A stretch of DNA of 64,000 nt from Diogma glabrata. Its lineage: Eukaryota; Arthropoda; Insecta; Diptera; Cylindrotomidae. The translations under genes and the position numbers were made by a program. The notes beneath the pieces were generated by a model. It did not search any database. It had not been told where the DNA came from and was given only the letters and a program-made list of their open reading frames with translations. Of this stretch, positions 46,513 through 61,294 are shown in pieces; position 1 is the stretch's first letter; every line of letters begins with the position of its first letter. Location: the NCBI GenBank assembly GCA_963693315.1, contig OY856188.1:201997602-202061601 (forward strand). The letters run 5' to 3'.

Positions 46513-47815
46513 CTGTAGTTTTATTCAGATTGAGTTTCAGTCCCACAGATGTGCACCAGGTGTCTATCAGATTCAGTCCCCTCTATACAATATCAGAGAG
46601 TGTGTCTTCATACTTCCCTATGACATGACGATAATGACAATATTATCTGCGTACCCAAGACATTTAATGCCCTGGTACTTAATACAACTAGAATTCCATC
46701 CACCACTAGACTCCACATGAGGTTTGATAAGACCCTACCTTGCGAACAGCCCCTGCTGATGCCAAGACTGATTTTACAATCGCCAGCCTGGCTTTCTGCT
46801 GCTCTAGTTCTCAGAATCTCACACATCCAGTCAGTATTATACTGTCAACCTTTTTTCCCACTTAGAGCCTTTTTGACTGCTCCATGCGAGGTGTTATCAA
46901 AAGCTACTTCAATGTCTAAAAATGCACAGACAGCAACTTTTTTGTTGTCCACTGGCTCCTCCAATTCTTTCTTTAACGTGAACAGCTCGATTTCCGTTGA
47001 TCTGCCCGTTCTGTATGCGTGTTGGTTATCTTGCAAAGGTGATCTCGCCAAGGTTGTGGTTCGTAGTTAGCTGTCGATCACCTTTTTCATCGTTTTTAAC
47101 ATAAAAGATGTTAAACTGATCGGTGTATGAGACTTCGGCTAAGTGGCATCTTTCTTACCTACCTTTAGAATAAATATCACTTTGGCCGTTATCCATGGTT
47201 CTAGAATATTCCCAAGTGCCAAACTGCTCCTGAAGATGCCAATGAGGTGCGTTAATAGCCGCCCCATACCCATAAGTGGGTATGGTTCACTTGATACCGT
47301 CCTCCGTAAACAGTGAGGCAGCCACCCTCCAGTTCTCTGGGTTTGGTCTTTTACTTTTCTTCTTACTTGCGTCTTATGCACGCTCGTATACCTCCCAGAA
47401 AATGTGTTTCTAGAAGAACAGCAGGTCTCTGTTGCTAATCCTCCAAATGCGTTTCCACAACGAAGTTTTAATCTTGACATTAATCCTGACAGAACCTCCG
47501 TACTTCTGTTTCAATATTGATAACTCATTGCTCCACCAAAACGCGTCCCTCTGCTCTTTTACTTTAGTAATTGGGAAGCTGACTTCGAAAGCCTTGATGA
47601 TTGCTAGGTTTACCTCCGCTATAGCTTGTACTAGAGCGGCATGGTGTTTAACTGTCTCCCTAACCGTTACTAGCTGTAGACTTCTTAGAGCATCTCCTAA
47701 AATAAATTCCACCTTTTGTTTCTGGGGTTCCGAGCTGGGGGTGATTTTCGTACTATCCTGTTGAAACATAATCATTTTATGATCCGACAAGGATTGGGAC
47801 TCTACAGTTCTTTAT
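46513..47815 (-). pseudogene. LOA/R1-like non-LTR element: endonuclease end and RT fingers/palm (5' part)
   Basis: Minus strand from 47800: SLSDHKMIMFQ, the C-terminal SDH motif of an AP-type endonuclease, with nothing of the endonuclease upstream (5' truncation). Then FWWSNELSILKQK (47540), AKVIFILKVGKKDAT and PISLTSFMLKTMKKVIDS (47185-47080), DNQHAYRTGRSTE (47025), FLDIEVAFDNTS (46905; first Asp of LDIE.AFD), GCSQGRVLS.L (46750), LGYADNIVIIV (46640; YADD has become YADN) and WCTSVGLKLNLNKTTVVPFTKK (46550-46490). Several stops and shifts. This is the upstream half of the pseudogene at 39990-41150. Confidence 0.82.
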
Positions 47816-49202
47816 GAACTGTCCTACATTGGTACTTACTAGATATTTTTTTAATTTTAATTTACTACTGATCAGTGATTACTACTAATCTTTTTTGATT
47901 TAAATTTATACTACTAATCTGCTCGATTCCAAATATTTGATCGTTTATATATACATATTATAGATTTTCTGTTTCCCCCTCCATCATTATAACAAGCAAT
48001 TCTCACTAACACAAACAATCATTTATGCAAAACATATTTTGCAATGTATTATTAATTGAAACAAAAAATACAGCAGTACAAACAAATGTCCCTACGCTTA
48101 TTACAATTGAAGAAAATTCCTTTGGAAGTTCGAATATCGAATTTCTTTGAATATTACTATGTACTATTATTTCAGAGTAAAAATTGAAAATGCACAACCA
48201 ATACAAAATTTTGTTCTAAAATAAAATAAACGAAAAATACATTTTTCTCACATATACCTACAAAACCTTCTTCATGCCTAACACGCACGCCTCTTCATGT
48301 GGGATTTATACTTAAATCTAATTTTTTAAAATGATTATTTTTATACTATACTAGAGTATCAAAAACTATTCGCAAAATGTTAATCTAGAATTTTCTTCAA
48401 TTGTTTTGTTGTTTAAATTCAAATGGATGAATAGCGTATGTTTATATTCGGATTGTTATATTTATATTTTTAAGATTTTTTTATATTTATATATTATTTA
48501 TTTAAACTATTTGTTTGAAAAAATTAAAATTCTGTGACACTGTACATGTATGGTCGTTTTTATAAAATCAAATTTTATTTTAGCAGTTTAGTACAATTTT
48601 ACAGCGAACATCGAATCTACCTATAATTTTGAATACAAATATTAGAATGAAGATGGTGCACTTTAGTTTATATTTAAATACCTTAAATTTGTTTATAATC
48701 AACAATTGAATAAATCTATATTAAATTTTATGCATTTGATACAAAAAATAGTGTGTATTACTAGCGCGAACTGCGTTTCAAAACACGAGTGGTTGTACTG
48801 CACTCTTGTTTGGAAAACCCATTCACACTAGTAATACAATCTATTATTGTCTGATTATAACTTTTTTCCTTAATGTGATTTACAGCTCAATAATGTTCGG
48901 GCTATGTTTGAAAAATTTACACTGCTATTATTACTTATACATTGAAATTAAGATAATTATTGTAATCGACGTTTTATGTATTTATGTATAATTATATGCA
49001 ATTTTTACTTTTTCACGTAACAAAGAGTTCTTGGCGTTGAGCCTATAAGGTCACACTCGCCATCCCCTGAAATTATTTTGGAAATTAAAAATCCGTAAAA
49101 AGTTTCTATCTCAATCTCTATCTCTATACGTTTAATTTAAATGTCTAAAAAATGAAGGTAAAAATTTTTAAAATAATTGTTTTTTTACAATTACTTTTCC
49201 AG
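47816..49202. other. AT-rich intronic sequence with one hairpin
   Basis: No element recognised. Around 48750-48845 is an imperfect hairpin (GTGTATTACTAG ... CACTAGTAATAC) enclosing GC-richer CGAACTGCGTTTCAAAACAC. The last ~20 bases form the T-rich polypyrimidine tract before the exon. Confidence 0.4.
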
Positions 49203-49336
49203 CACTTCCGAAACACGATCCTATTATCACAGGAACAGCGAATGTCTATTCATTTGGAGATTTTGTAATAGCAAATTGTACATCCGACATGTCTAGCCCA
49301 CCCGCAAATTTATACTGGTACATCAATAACGAAAAA
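49203..49336 (+). CDS. Beat-family (Beaten path) Ig-domain exon
   Basis: Exon bounded by a polypyrimidine tract and TTTTCCAG at 49202 and a GTAAGT donor at 49337. It starts with the last two bases of a codon (phase 1 intron) and ends at a codon boundary. It encodes LPKHDPIITG, then YSFGDFVIANCTSD, PANLYWYINNEK: the A'-B strands with the Ig Cys (NCTS), then the conserved Trp of strand C (YWYIN). The 'L P . . . P I I T G' lead, 'GD...NCTS...P...L.W.IN' pattern is characteristic of Beat proteins, membrane-anchored or secreted Ig proteins that control motor-axon defasciculation through Side receptors. The other exons are outside the window. Codons look normal and no stop occurs, unlike the surrounding repeats. 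Other Ig families are possible, but Beat fits best. Confidence 0.72.
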
Positions 49337-50981
49337 GTAAGTACAACAATTCATATTTACAATGCATAAGTAATAAAAATAATTATCCATATTGAGAAAA
49401 TTCAATTTTCATGATAGAACATTTTGTAATACGTATTGAATCGACCGAGAATAGAGAATAATTTATTGTCGTTCAAAACTTTAGAATCTAGTTACTAAAT
49501 TATTTTAATGTAATAGAATGACAATTTCATTCAACCACAACTGTATACATATATTTAATGATTTCATGAAATGGAACAAATAAATTAAAATATTTGTTGT
49601 AATGCACATATGTACAATCCGGTCACAATAGACTTTCAGGGTGAACGGATGCAATATTTTGTTTTGCATATCGTTTTAGTGAATATGGGTTGACTTTAAA
49701 TGTATATGTTTTCAGTTTCTTGGCTCAGATGAAACGGAAGATTAAATATGTATAAATATGTATAGATCACCCTGTGATATATGTATGTCCAGTTGAAATT
49801 TTTTATTGGAATTTTCCAAGTGGAAATCATAAGTCATGTGAACAAAATCATAGGGCGGTGAAAGGAATAGAAAATGCAATAATTTTTCAATTTTGATAAA
49901 GATTTCTTTTCGTTTTATTTCTTTAATAAAATAAAATAAAATCCACCTGCAGCTAAATTCTTCAACTCTAAAGCGGTGAAGTGATAAGTGATTTTTAATG
50001 AAACGAAATGTTTAACACTTTATAGTGAGTTTAATATAATATAAAATCAAGGTATGTAAAGCATTCCCGCTTCCACTTTCGCTGACTAATTCAACCCTTA
50101 GACATTTAAAGAATTTATTTACTGGAATTTAAAACAATAGCCTAGCTATTCCAATATCCCCAATTTTTCTATTGTTTCAAATTTCTTGTCTAGCTCACAT
50201 CACACATTGTATCTATATTTAAAGTATTGAAAATACTTATTATTTATTTTGTATTGAAAAAAGCTGCGCATCATTTTCCAGTCTTGATATGGGTGTCGTG
50301 TCCTTATTAAAGACCTTTACTTAACCTAAGCTAGGATATTCTTTCTAAATATTGTAATTGATTTTTGATTAATTTTATACAACAATTTCTAATTTGGTGT
50401 TATTCATAACCGCCCCATGTTCATTGATAACCTGTCTACACAATAATAGAGAAAGAAGATCGAAATATGCTGAAGTCGTTTACTTCTGATGCCACCCTCA
50501 ATAAGGTTGTTGGTATTATGTTCGTATTCCTCAGAACCCTGTCGATTAGACATACTAGTAGCTGATCTATCAAACCCTTGCTAAAAGGTCTAGTTACAGT
50601 TTTATAATTTTTTTACGTTTTCTGAATTTTATAGAGAACTGGAGTCTAAATTATTGTTTTTATTATACATGTAATTCATACTTATTGACAAGTAGTGATA
50701 AAAAATTATCTGTGTTATTATGGTTTTCCATATTTTTCTCTGTTTGTGAGATTTTGTCACTTTTGAATTAAACTGCAATAGTTACAAATATACTTTTTTG
50801 TATGTTTGTTATTAATTTTTTATATTATTAATAATAATATAGCTTCCTCATAGTAACAATTGTATTTGATTTTTATTTTTTATTGAAAATCGATAAACGT
50901 CATCATCAGTTCTTAAATTATTATTACAATTTTTACTTAAACTACATATTGTCTTATATACTATTTCAACTGCTGTTTTTT
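49337..50981. other. AT-rich intronic sequence
   Basis: No recognised element. Around 50440-50600 the minus strand reads a short frame (GLIDQLLVCLIDRV) that may be a TE scrap, but no family is identified. Confidence 0.4.
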
Positions 50982-52678
<1,697 letters not shown>

Positions 52679-52807
52679 TTATTATTGTTATGCTATATAT
52701 TTTGTTGGTTTAAGTGTTGATATTATCATTTAAAATGTTGTTATTGGTTTTATGTTTAAATGTTTCTATTTCTTCTAAGCTATCTAGATGTTGTCTTTTT
52801 CTTTTTT

Positions 52808-54738
<1,931 letters not shown>

Positions 54739-54788
54739 TATATGTAATATGGTTAAATTTGTGTTGGTATTGGTGTATTTGTGTTTTT

Positions 54789-55081
54789 CTATTTTAAATG
54801 TTGAGCATAAATTGATTTTGGACTGGCTATGTATTTTATGGTATTTAATTCGTCTTGATAATTTTCTGCATTCATTGGTATATTGTTCAATCTATTGATC
54901 ATGTGGTTGTATGCAGCTAGTTTATGTTGGTATGGATGATGTGGTTTAATATTTATTGTTTGATCCGTTTGGGTTGGGTTTCGAAATATTTTGAATGTGT
55001 GTTTTGAATCTACATTTTTGATTGATAAATCCAAGAAATTTATTGTGTTATTTTCTTCATTTTCCAACGTGAACTTTATGG
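54789..55081 (-). pseudogene. Penelope-like RT fragment, inverted copy
   Basis: Minus strand from 55081: SIKFTLENEENN, INFLDLSIKN, FKIFRNPTQTDQ, HPYQHKLAAYNHM, a block from the thumb of Penelope-like reverse transcriptases (the INFLDL.I ... F...RKPT.TD ... HP..HK.A pattern). It is nearly identical to 55240-55510 on the plus strand and meets it head to head. It ends at ~54790 without the endonuclease. Confidence 0.8.
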
Positions 55082-55084
55082 AAG

Positions 55085-56140
<1,056 letters not shown>

Positions 56141-56269
56141 GCCATCAGACATCTGTAATTATTTGCGGACAAAAAAAAACTCTACCAACTTTGAAGAAAA
56201 AAAACGTTCTTTCGTTCAGTTTATTGAAAGAGAGTTTAATATGCGTTATTTGGCTATTTGGAGATGATA

Positions 56270-57660
56270 TTTGAATTTAAAAAAAAATCAAAAATTAAAA
56301 CTTTTTCCAAAATTCTAAAGATATTGCAAAAATTGAAACTTTTTTCAAAATTCCAAAAATTATAATAAAATCGAAAATTTAAAGCTTTTCAAAACTCTAA
56401 AAATATTCCAAAAATTCTTACAAAATCAAAAATTAAAACTTTTTTTAAAATTCTAAAATTATATATAAAAAAAATAATATTTTTTTCAAATTTCTAAAAT
56501 ATTGCAAAAATTATAACAAAAACAAAAATTAAAAGTTTTTCCAAAATTCTAAAAATATTGCAAAAATTATTACAAAATCAAAACTACAAACTTTTTTTCA
56601 AAATTCCAAAAATAATTCAAAAACTATAACAAATTGAAAAAATTTCTATGTCTAATTTCTTTTCAATTAAATTTAGGTCATAAAACAGCAAAAATTTTTT
56701 TTCCCAAAAAGTTGGCTAATGAAAAATGAAAAAAATGAAATCATTTTTTGACACACTTGACATTATTTTTTGACAAACTCATAATGCCATAATTCTCTAT
56801 AATAATAATAAAATTTCATGTCATACAAATAATTAATTTTATTTTGTTCCAAAAAATTGGGTAAAAATAAAATAAAAATCTTTCTTGACAAAAAACACAC
56901 TTGACAACATATTTTTGACAAAATTATAAGGCCATAATTTTCAATAATAATAATAAATTTGATGTTATTTGTATGACATTCCAAAAAATTGGCTAAAAAA
57001 ATAAATGAAATCATTTTTTGACACACTTGACAACATTTTTTGACAAACTTATAATGCCATAATTCTCTATAATAAAAATGAAATTTCATGCCATACAAAT
57101 TATTAATTTTATTTTGATCCAAAAAATTGGTTAAAAAATAAATAAAAGTCTTTCTTTTTACACACTTGACAACATTTTTTTGACAAACTTATAATGCAAT
57201 AATCTAAATTTTGATCACACATACCAATCCTGACCACCCAGATTTCTACACATTCTTTGTTCCTACTCATTATCAGTTAAAATGAACGGTTTTTAAGCCA
57301 AAAATATGCATATTTCCTTGTTTTGACACACTTGACGATTTTTTTGACACTCTTTCGGTACAGTTATCGAAAACATCGTCCCTTTGGCTCTTACCATTGA
57401 GTGTACCTATTTTTAGAATTCAAAATTTTTCAAATCACTTCAGCCGTTTTCTAAATTTCGTCGGTTGTGACGGCCGGTCGGCAGACAGACATACATTTTT
57501 TTCTTGCTTCTTTAGAATCAGTAAGTCCTAAAACGTCGAGAAATGCAAAAAAAGTGAGGGTAAGAATTTCACTTTTAGCTCATGAATGTATTACTTAGGT
57601 CTTTCAGACCGAAGTAATTAGGTCTTTCAGACCGAAGTAACTCTTTGTAAAAGTACAAGT
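56270..57660 (+). repeat. Compound minisatellite element, copy 1
   Basis: First a ~55-60-bp degenerate array (AATTCTAAAAATATTGCAAAAATTAT; 56280-56640), then 4 units of ~120 bp with GACACACTTGACAACAT and TAATGCCATAATTCTCTATAAT (56690-57200). A unique tail follows: CCTGACCACCCAGATTTC, CAGCCGTTTTCTAAATTTCG, GGCAGACAGACATACATTTT, CAGTAAGTCCTAAAACGTCG, ending near a doubled GGTCTTTCAGACCGAAGTAA at ~57600. No coding capacity. Confidence 0.75.
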
Positions 57661-57719
57661 ATTTTAACTCTGTTTAGAAAAATATTACAAAACTAACACG
57701 AAACATCAATTCGTCGCCG

Positions 57720-59085
57720 GAAAATTATAATAGCATTTTTTAAAATTCTAAAAATATTCCAAAAATTATTGCAAAATCAAAAATTGAAACTTTTTTCAAA
57801 ATTTTAAAAATATACACATAAAATTCAGGAATGCAAAAATTCTAAAACTATTGCAAAAATTATAACTTTATCAAAAATTGAAACCTTTTTCGGGTTAAAA
57901 TGTAGCAAAAATTATTAAAAAATCAAAAATACAAACTTATTTCAAAACTCCAAAAATGTTTCAAAAACAATATATAACAAATTCAAAAATGCGACGTTCA
58001 ATTACATTTACATCATACAAACAGCTAAATTTTTTTTTTTCAAAAAATTGGCTAAAAAAATAAATGAAATCATTTTTTTGACATACTTGACCATATTTTT
58101 ATGACAAACTTATATTGCGATAAAATTCTAAATAATAATAATTTCATGTTCATCACATTTAGTTTCATACAAATAACTAATTTTATTTTTTTCTAAAAAA
58201 TAAATGAAAATCTTTCTCTTGACATACGTGACATTTTTTTTTACAAACTTATAATGCCATGATTCTCTATAATAATAATAAAATTTCATGTCATACAAAT
58301 AATTAATGTTATTTTTTCAAAAAATTACGTAAAAAAACTAAATAAAAATGAAAGAAGATGAAGAAGTTTCAACTTTGAAATTGTCATCGCCTCAACGGCG
58401 TAAACGATAGCGTGTCTGCCCAAGGATTCGAGCCGGGCACTGACGAGGGTAGGTTCGAATCCGATCCGAAACACGTAAAATGTGAATTGTAATTTTTTTC
58501 TGAGAAACTTCAAAAAACCATACCTTTGAATTGAAAATATTCCAATTACTTCTTTACTTACTTGAGTTTAATTGATCTCAAAAAATCCAAAATAAATAAA
58601 AATCTTTCTTTTGCACTTGACAACATGTTTTTGGCGAACTTATAATGCAATAATGTAGTTTTTGATTTCGAATACCAATCCCGACAATCAAGATTTCTCC
58701 ACATTCTTTGTTACTGCTCATTATCACTTAAATGAACGTTTTTAAGCCAAAAATATGACAATTTGCTATTTTTTTTACACACATGATGATTTTTTTGGCA
58801 CACTTCCGGTTTAGTTATCAAAGACACCGTCCTTTCGGACCTGCCCATTGAGTATGCCTAATTTTAGAAAAAAAATTTTTGAAATTCCTCCGGCGGTTTT
58901 CTAGATTTCGTAATGACGGACGACAGTCAGACAGACATACATTTTTTTGCTTTTTTAGAATCAGTAGGTCCTAAAACGTCGAGAAATGTATAAAAATTGG
59001 GGGTAAGACTTTCAATTTTGGCTCATGAATTCAATTTTTTTGTTTTTTTTTCAAAACCGAAGTAATTCATGGTAGAACAATTACT
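57720..59085 (+). repeat. Compound minisatellite element, copy 2 (with SINE insert)
   Basis: Same order as copy 1: ~57-bp array (57720-57990), ~120-bp array (58020-58640), then the same tail (CGGCGGTTTTCTAGATTTCG, GTCAGACAGACATACATTTT, CAGTAGGTCCTAAAACGTCG, 58840-59000). The two copies are direct repeats with ~85% similarity by eye. A 244-bp SINE interrupts one ~120-bp unit. Confidence 0.72.
58350..58593 (+). mobile_element. tRNA-related SINE with 10-bp target duplication
   Basis: Flanked by AAATAAAAAT at 58340-58349 and 58594-58603. It interrupts an otherwise regular ~120-bp repeat, so both ends are set by comparison with neighbouring units. It carries a perfect pol III B-box, GGTTCGAATCC (58452-58462), preceded by GATAGCGTGTCTGCCC, which looks like a box A/D-arm region. 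Its 3' part (from ~58497) is shared with the truncated copy at 6521-6611, confirming an interspersed family. No full tRNA fold. Confidence 0.75.
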
Positions 59086-59754
59086 TCAAAACTAATTCGG
59101 TAATTCTAAGTCGCTAAAAATATTAATTACTGTTACTAATTGTACTAATGGGTCATTACTCATAGCAGCAGTTGTTTCAGATCACAGTATAACAATCATG
59201 AAGATCCGAGGAGTCGCGTGCCAATAGTGGGTTTCGACCATACTCAGTTTGTGAGTTCAGATAAACCTCCTCAGCCCATTGCAAATACTGAAATGCATGC
59301 GATAAGTTTTAAAAGGGGCGGAATCAAAGGTACAAAGAAAATGGATTTTGAGGTCCCCGGGACAAAGGTCATCACCATCACTACATCATCATCAATTAGG
59401 ATTATATCATATCATTTTATTTATATAAATACCATACTATTTATATAAATATCATACCATCCTCCACCCTGAACTAGACCTAGCCTATCATAGCATTATC
59501 CAAACAAAATAGACGAGGAAAAAAATAATAGTGGAATCCAAAACCATACAGATGATTGTTGAAAATTGTGGTAATATAACAAAATCGTTGTCCCAAAATG
59601 AACAATTGGATTTGTTTTTATATAAACACAATGACTATACTTTATTGTTTCAAAGAATTAATATTATTGTTTGAAAACAAATATATTTTTGTACAAGTAA
59701 ACCGTAAAATTCACTTTTGCGATTCAAATATTGTACATAAAGCAGACCTTTTTT
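59086..59754. other. Unassigned, locally GC-richer segment
   Basis: At 59210-59370 base composition is closer to 45-50% GC and an open frame gives a protein-like stretch (SSDKPPQPIANTEMHAISF). I do not recognise a family and no splice sites convince me. It may be a TE scrap or an unannotated exon. Confidence 0.25.
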
Positions 59755-61294
59755 AGGTAGATTTCATATAAAAATCTACCTATTGCAATGGGCTTCATCT
59801 CGGAATTTCGGAAAAATTTTTGTGCCAAACGACTATATATGATAAGCGGAGACAAAAAAACAAAAAAAAAAAAAAATTTATATATATATATATATATATG
59901 TATATAAACGATATGAGATATAACGAAAACGACCGGCACTCTCACGGTCGCATTTGTTGAGCTAGATCAAAAAAATTTTCTGTACTTGTGTGTTCTAATA
60001 ATATTTTGGACAAGTTCGTGAATCAGCAAAATCCGACACGTGGTTAAGAAACTAGAGGCTTTTTTCTGAAAAAAATTGATTTTTTAAAACCATTATAACG
60101 GCCGTTTGGATACTAATATTTCAAAAAATTTAACAAACTTAGAATCTTTGGAATCTTTTTTATCAATTTGATTTAAAAATAGACCTCTGCAGTTAGAGGT
60201 TCCTGAGTGAGCGGTTCCAACAAAAAAGTTTGCAAAAAAAATTTTTTTTTAAAACAACCGGCACTCTCACGGTCGCATTTATAAGGCCAGATCAAAAAAC
60301 CTTTTCTAAAAATGTGCATTTTATTAATATCTTGGACAAGTTCGTAAATCAGCCCAATCCAACACATGGTTAAGAAACTAGAAGCTTTATACTAGAAAAC
60401 AATTCTGTTTTTTAGATCCGTTATAACGGCCGTTTGGATTCTAATATTTTTAAAAACTTCATAAATTTAGAATTTTTGAAACCTTTTTAATCAGTTTATT
60501 CCAAAGACCTCTACAGTTGGAGGTTTCCGAGTGAGCGGCTCCAACAACAAAGCTTGTAAATCACAAAATGCGTTTGAATCAACCGGCGCTCTCACGGTTG
60601 CATTTGTGGAGCCAGATCAAAAATCTTTTCTTAAAAATGTGTGTTTTATTAATATCTTGGACAAGTTCGTAAATCAGAAAAATCTGACACATGGTTAAGG
60701 AACTATAGGCTTTATACTAGAAAAAAAATTCGTTTTTTTAATCCGTTATAACGGCCGTTTGGATACTAATATTTTTAAAAACTTCATAAATTTAGAATCT
60801 GTGGAAACATTTTAATCCGTTTCTTATAAATATAAACCTCTGCAGTTAGAGGTTTTTGACTTGTTGGCTTCAACCAAAAAGTTTGCAACAATCCCCAACT
60901 ACAATTTCCAAAAACCTTATAACAGTCAATGTCAACCTTATAACAGTCAAAAAAATAAAAGATTTGAATAGAAGAAATTAATTTTTTTTTCTCAGAAATA
61001 AACTATTTTGATATTTTGCAGTAATTGCACGACATATGATATAGAGTAGGTTTGTGTCATAAATTGTTACACACATGTTCTGTGGTAGATTTGATATTTG
61101 TTTGTTGCAAAATTGGATAGATATAATTTTGCTTGTAGGTAGCTAATTATCTTTTTAAAATTTGCTCGATATCTGTTTGAAATTAGTTTGTTTTGTTTAA
61201 ACTAATCTGATACATCAGATTCTACTGGCACACAAAACTGTCTGATCTCGAAATCTACCTATTTCTAGCGGATATACGTGCCGCTTGGACTTTT
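59755..61294 (+). mobile_element. DINE-1/Helentron-like repeat, copy C
   Basis: Same start stem-loop AGGTAGATTTC, a short TA tract of only ~15 units (59877-59906), three ~325-bp internal units (from ~59928, ~60254, ~60582) each with CCGTTATAACGG (the first reads CCATTATAACGG), subterminal GAAATCTACCT and terminal hairpin AGCGG ... CCGCT, ending GGACTTTTT. The cleanest of the three copies. Confidence 0.62.

Noticed and set aside
50440..50600. Minus-strand frame GLIDQLLVCLIDRV as a TE gene
   Set aside because: Too short and without a motif that I can assign to a family.
56763..57122. 119-codon minus-strand frame
   Set aside because: Made of ~120-bp tandem repeat units. The apparent protein is the repeat translated.
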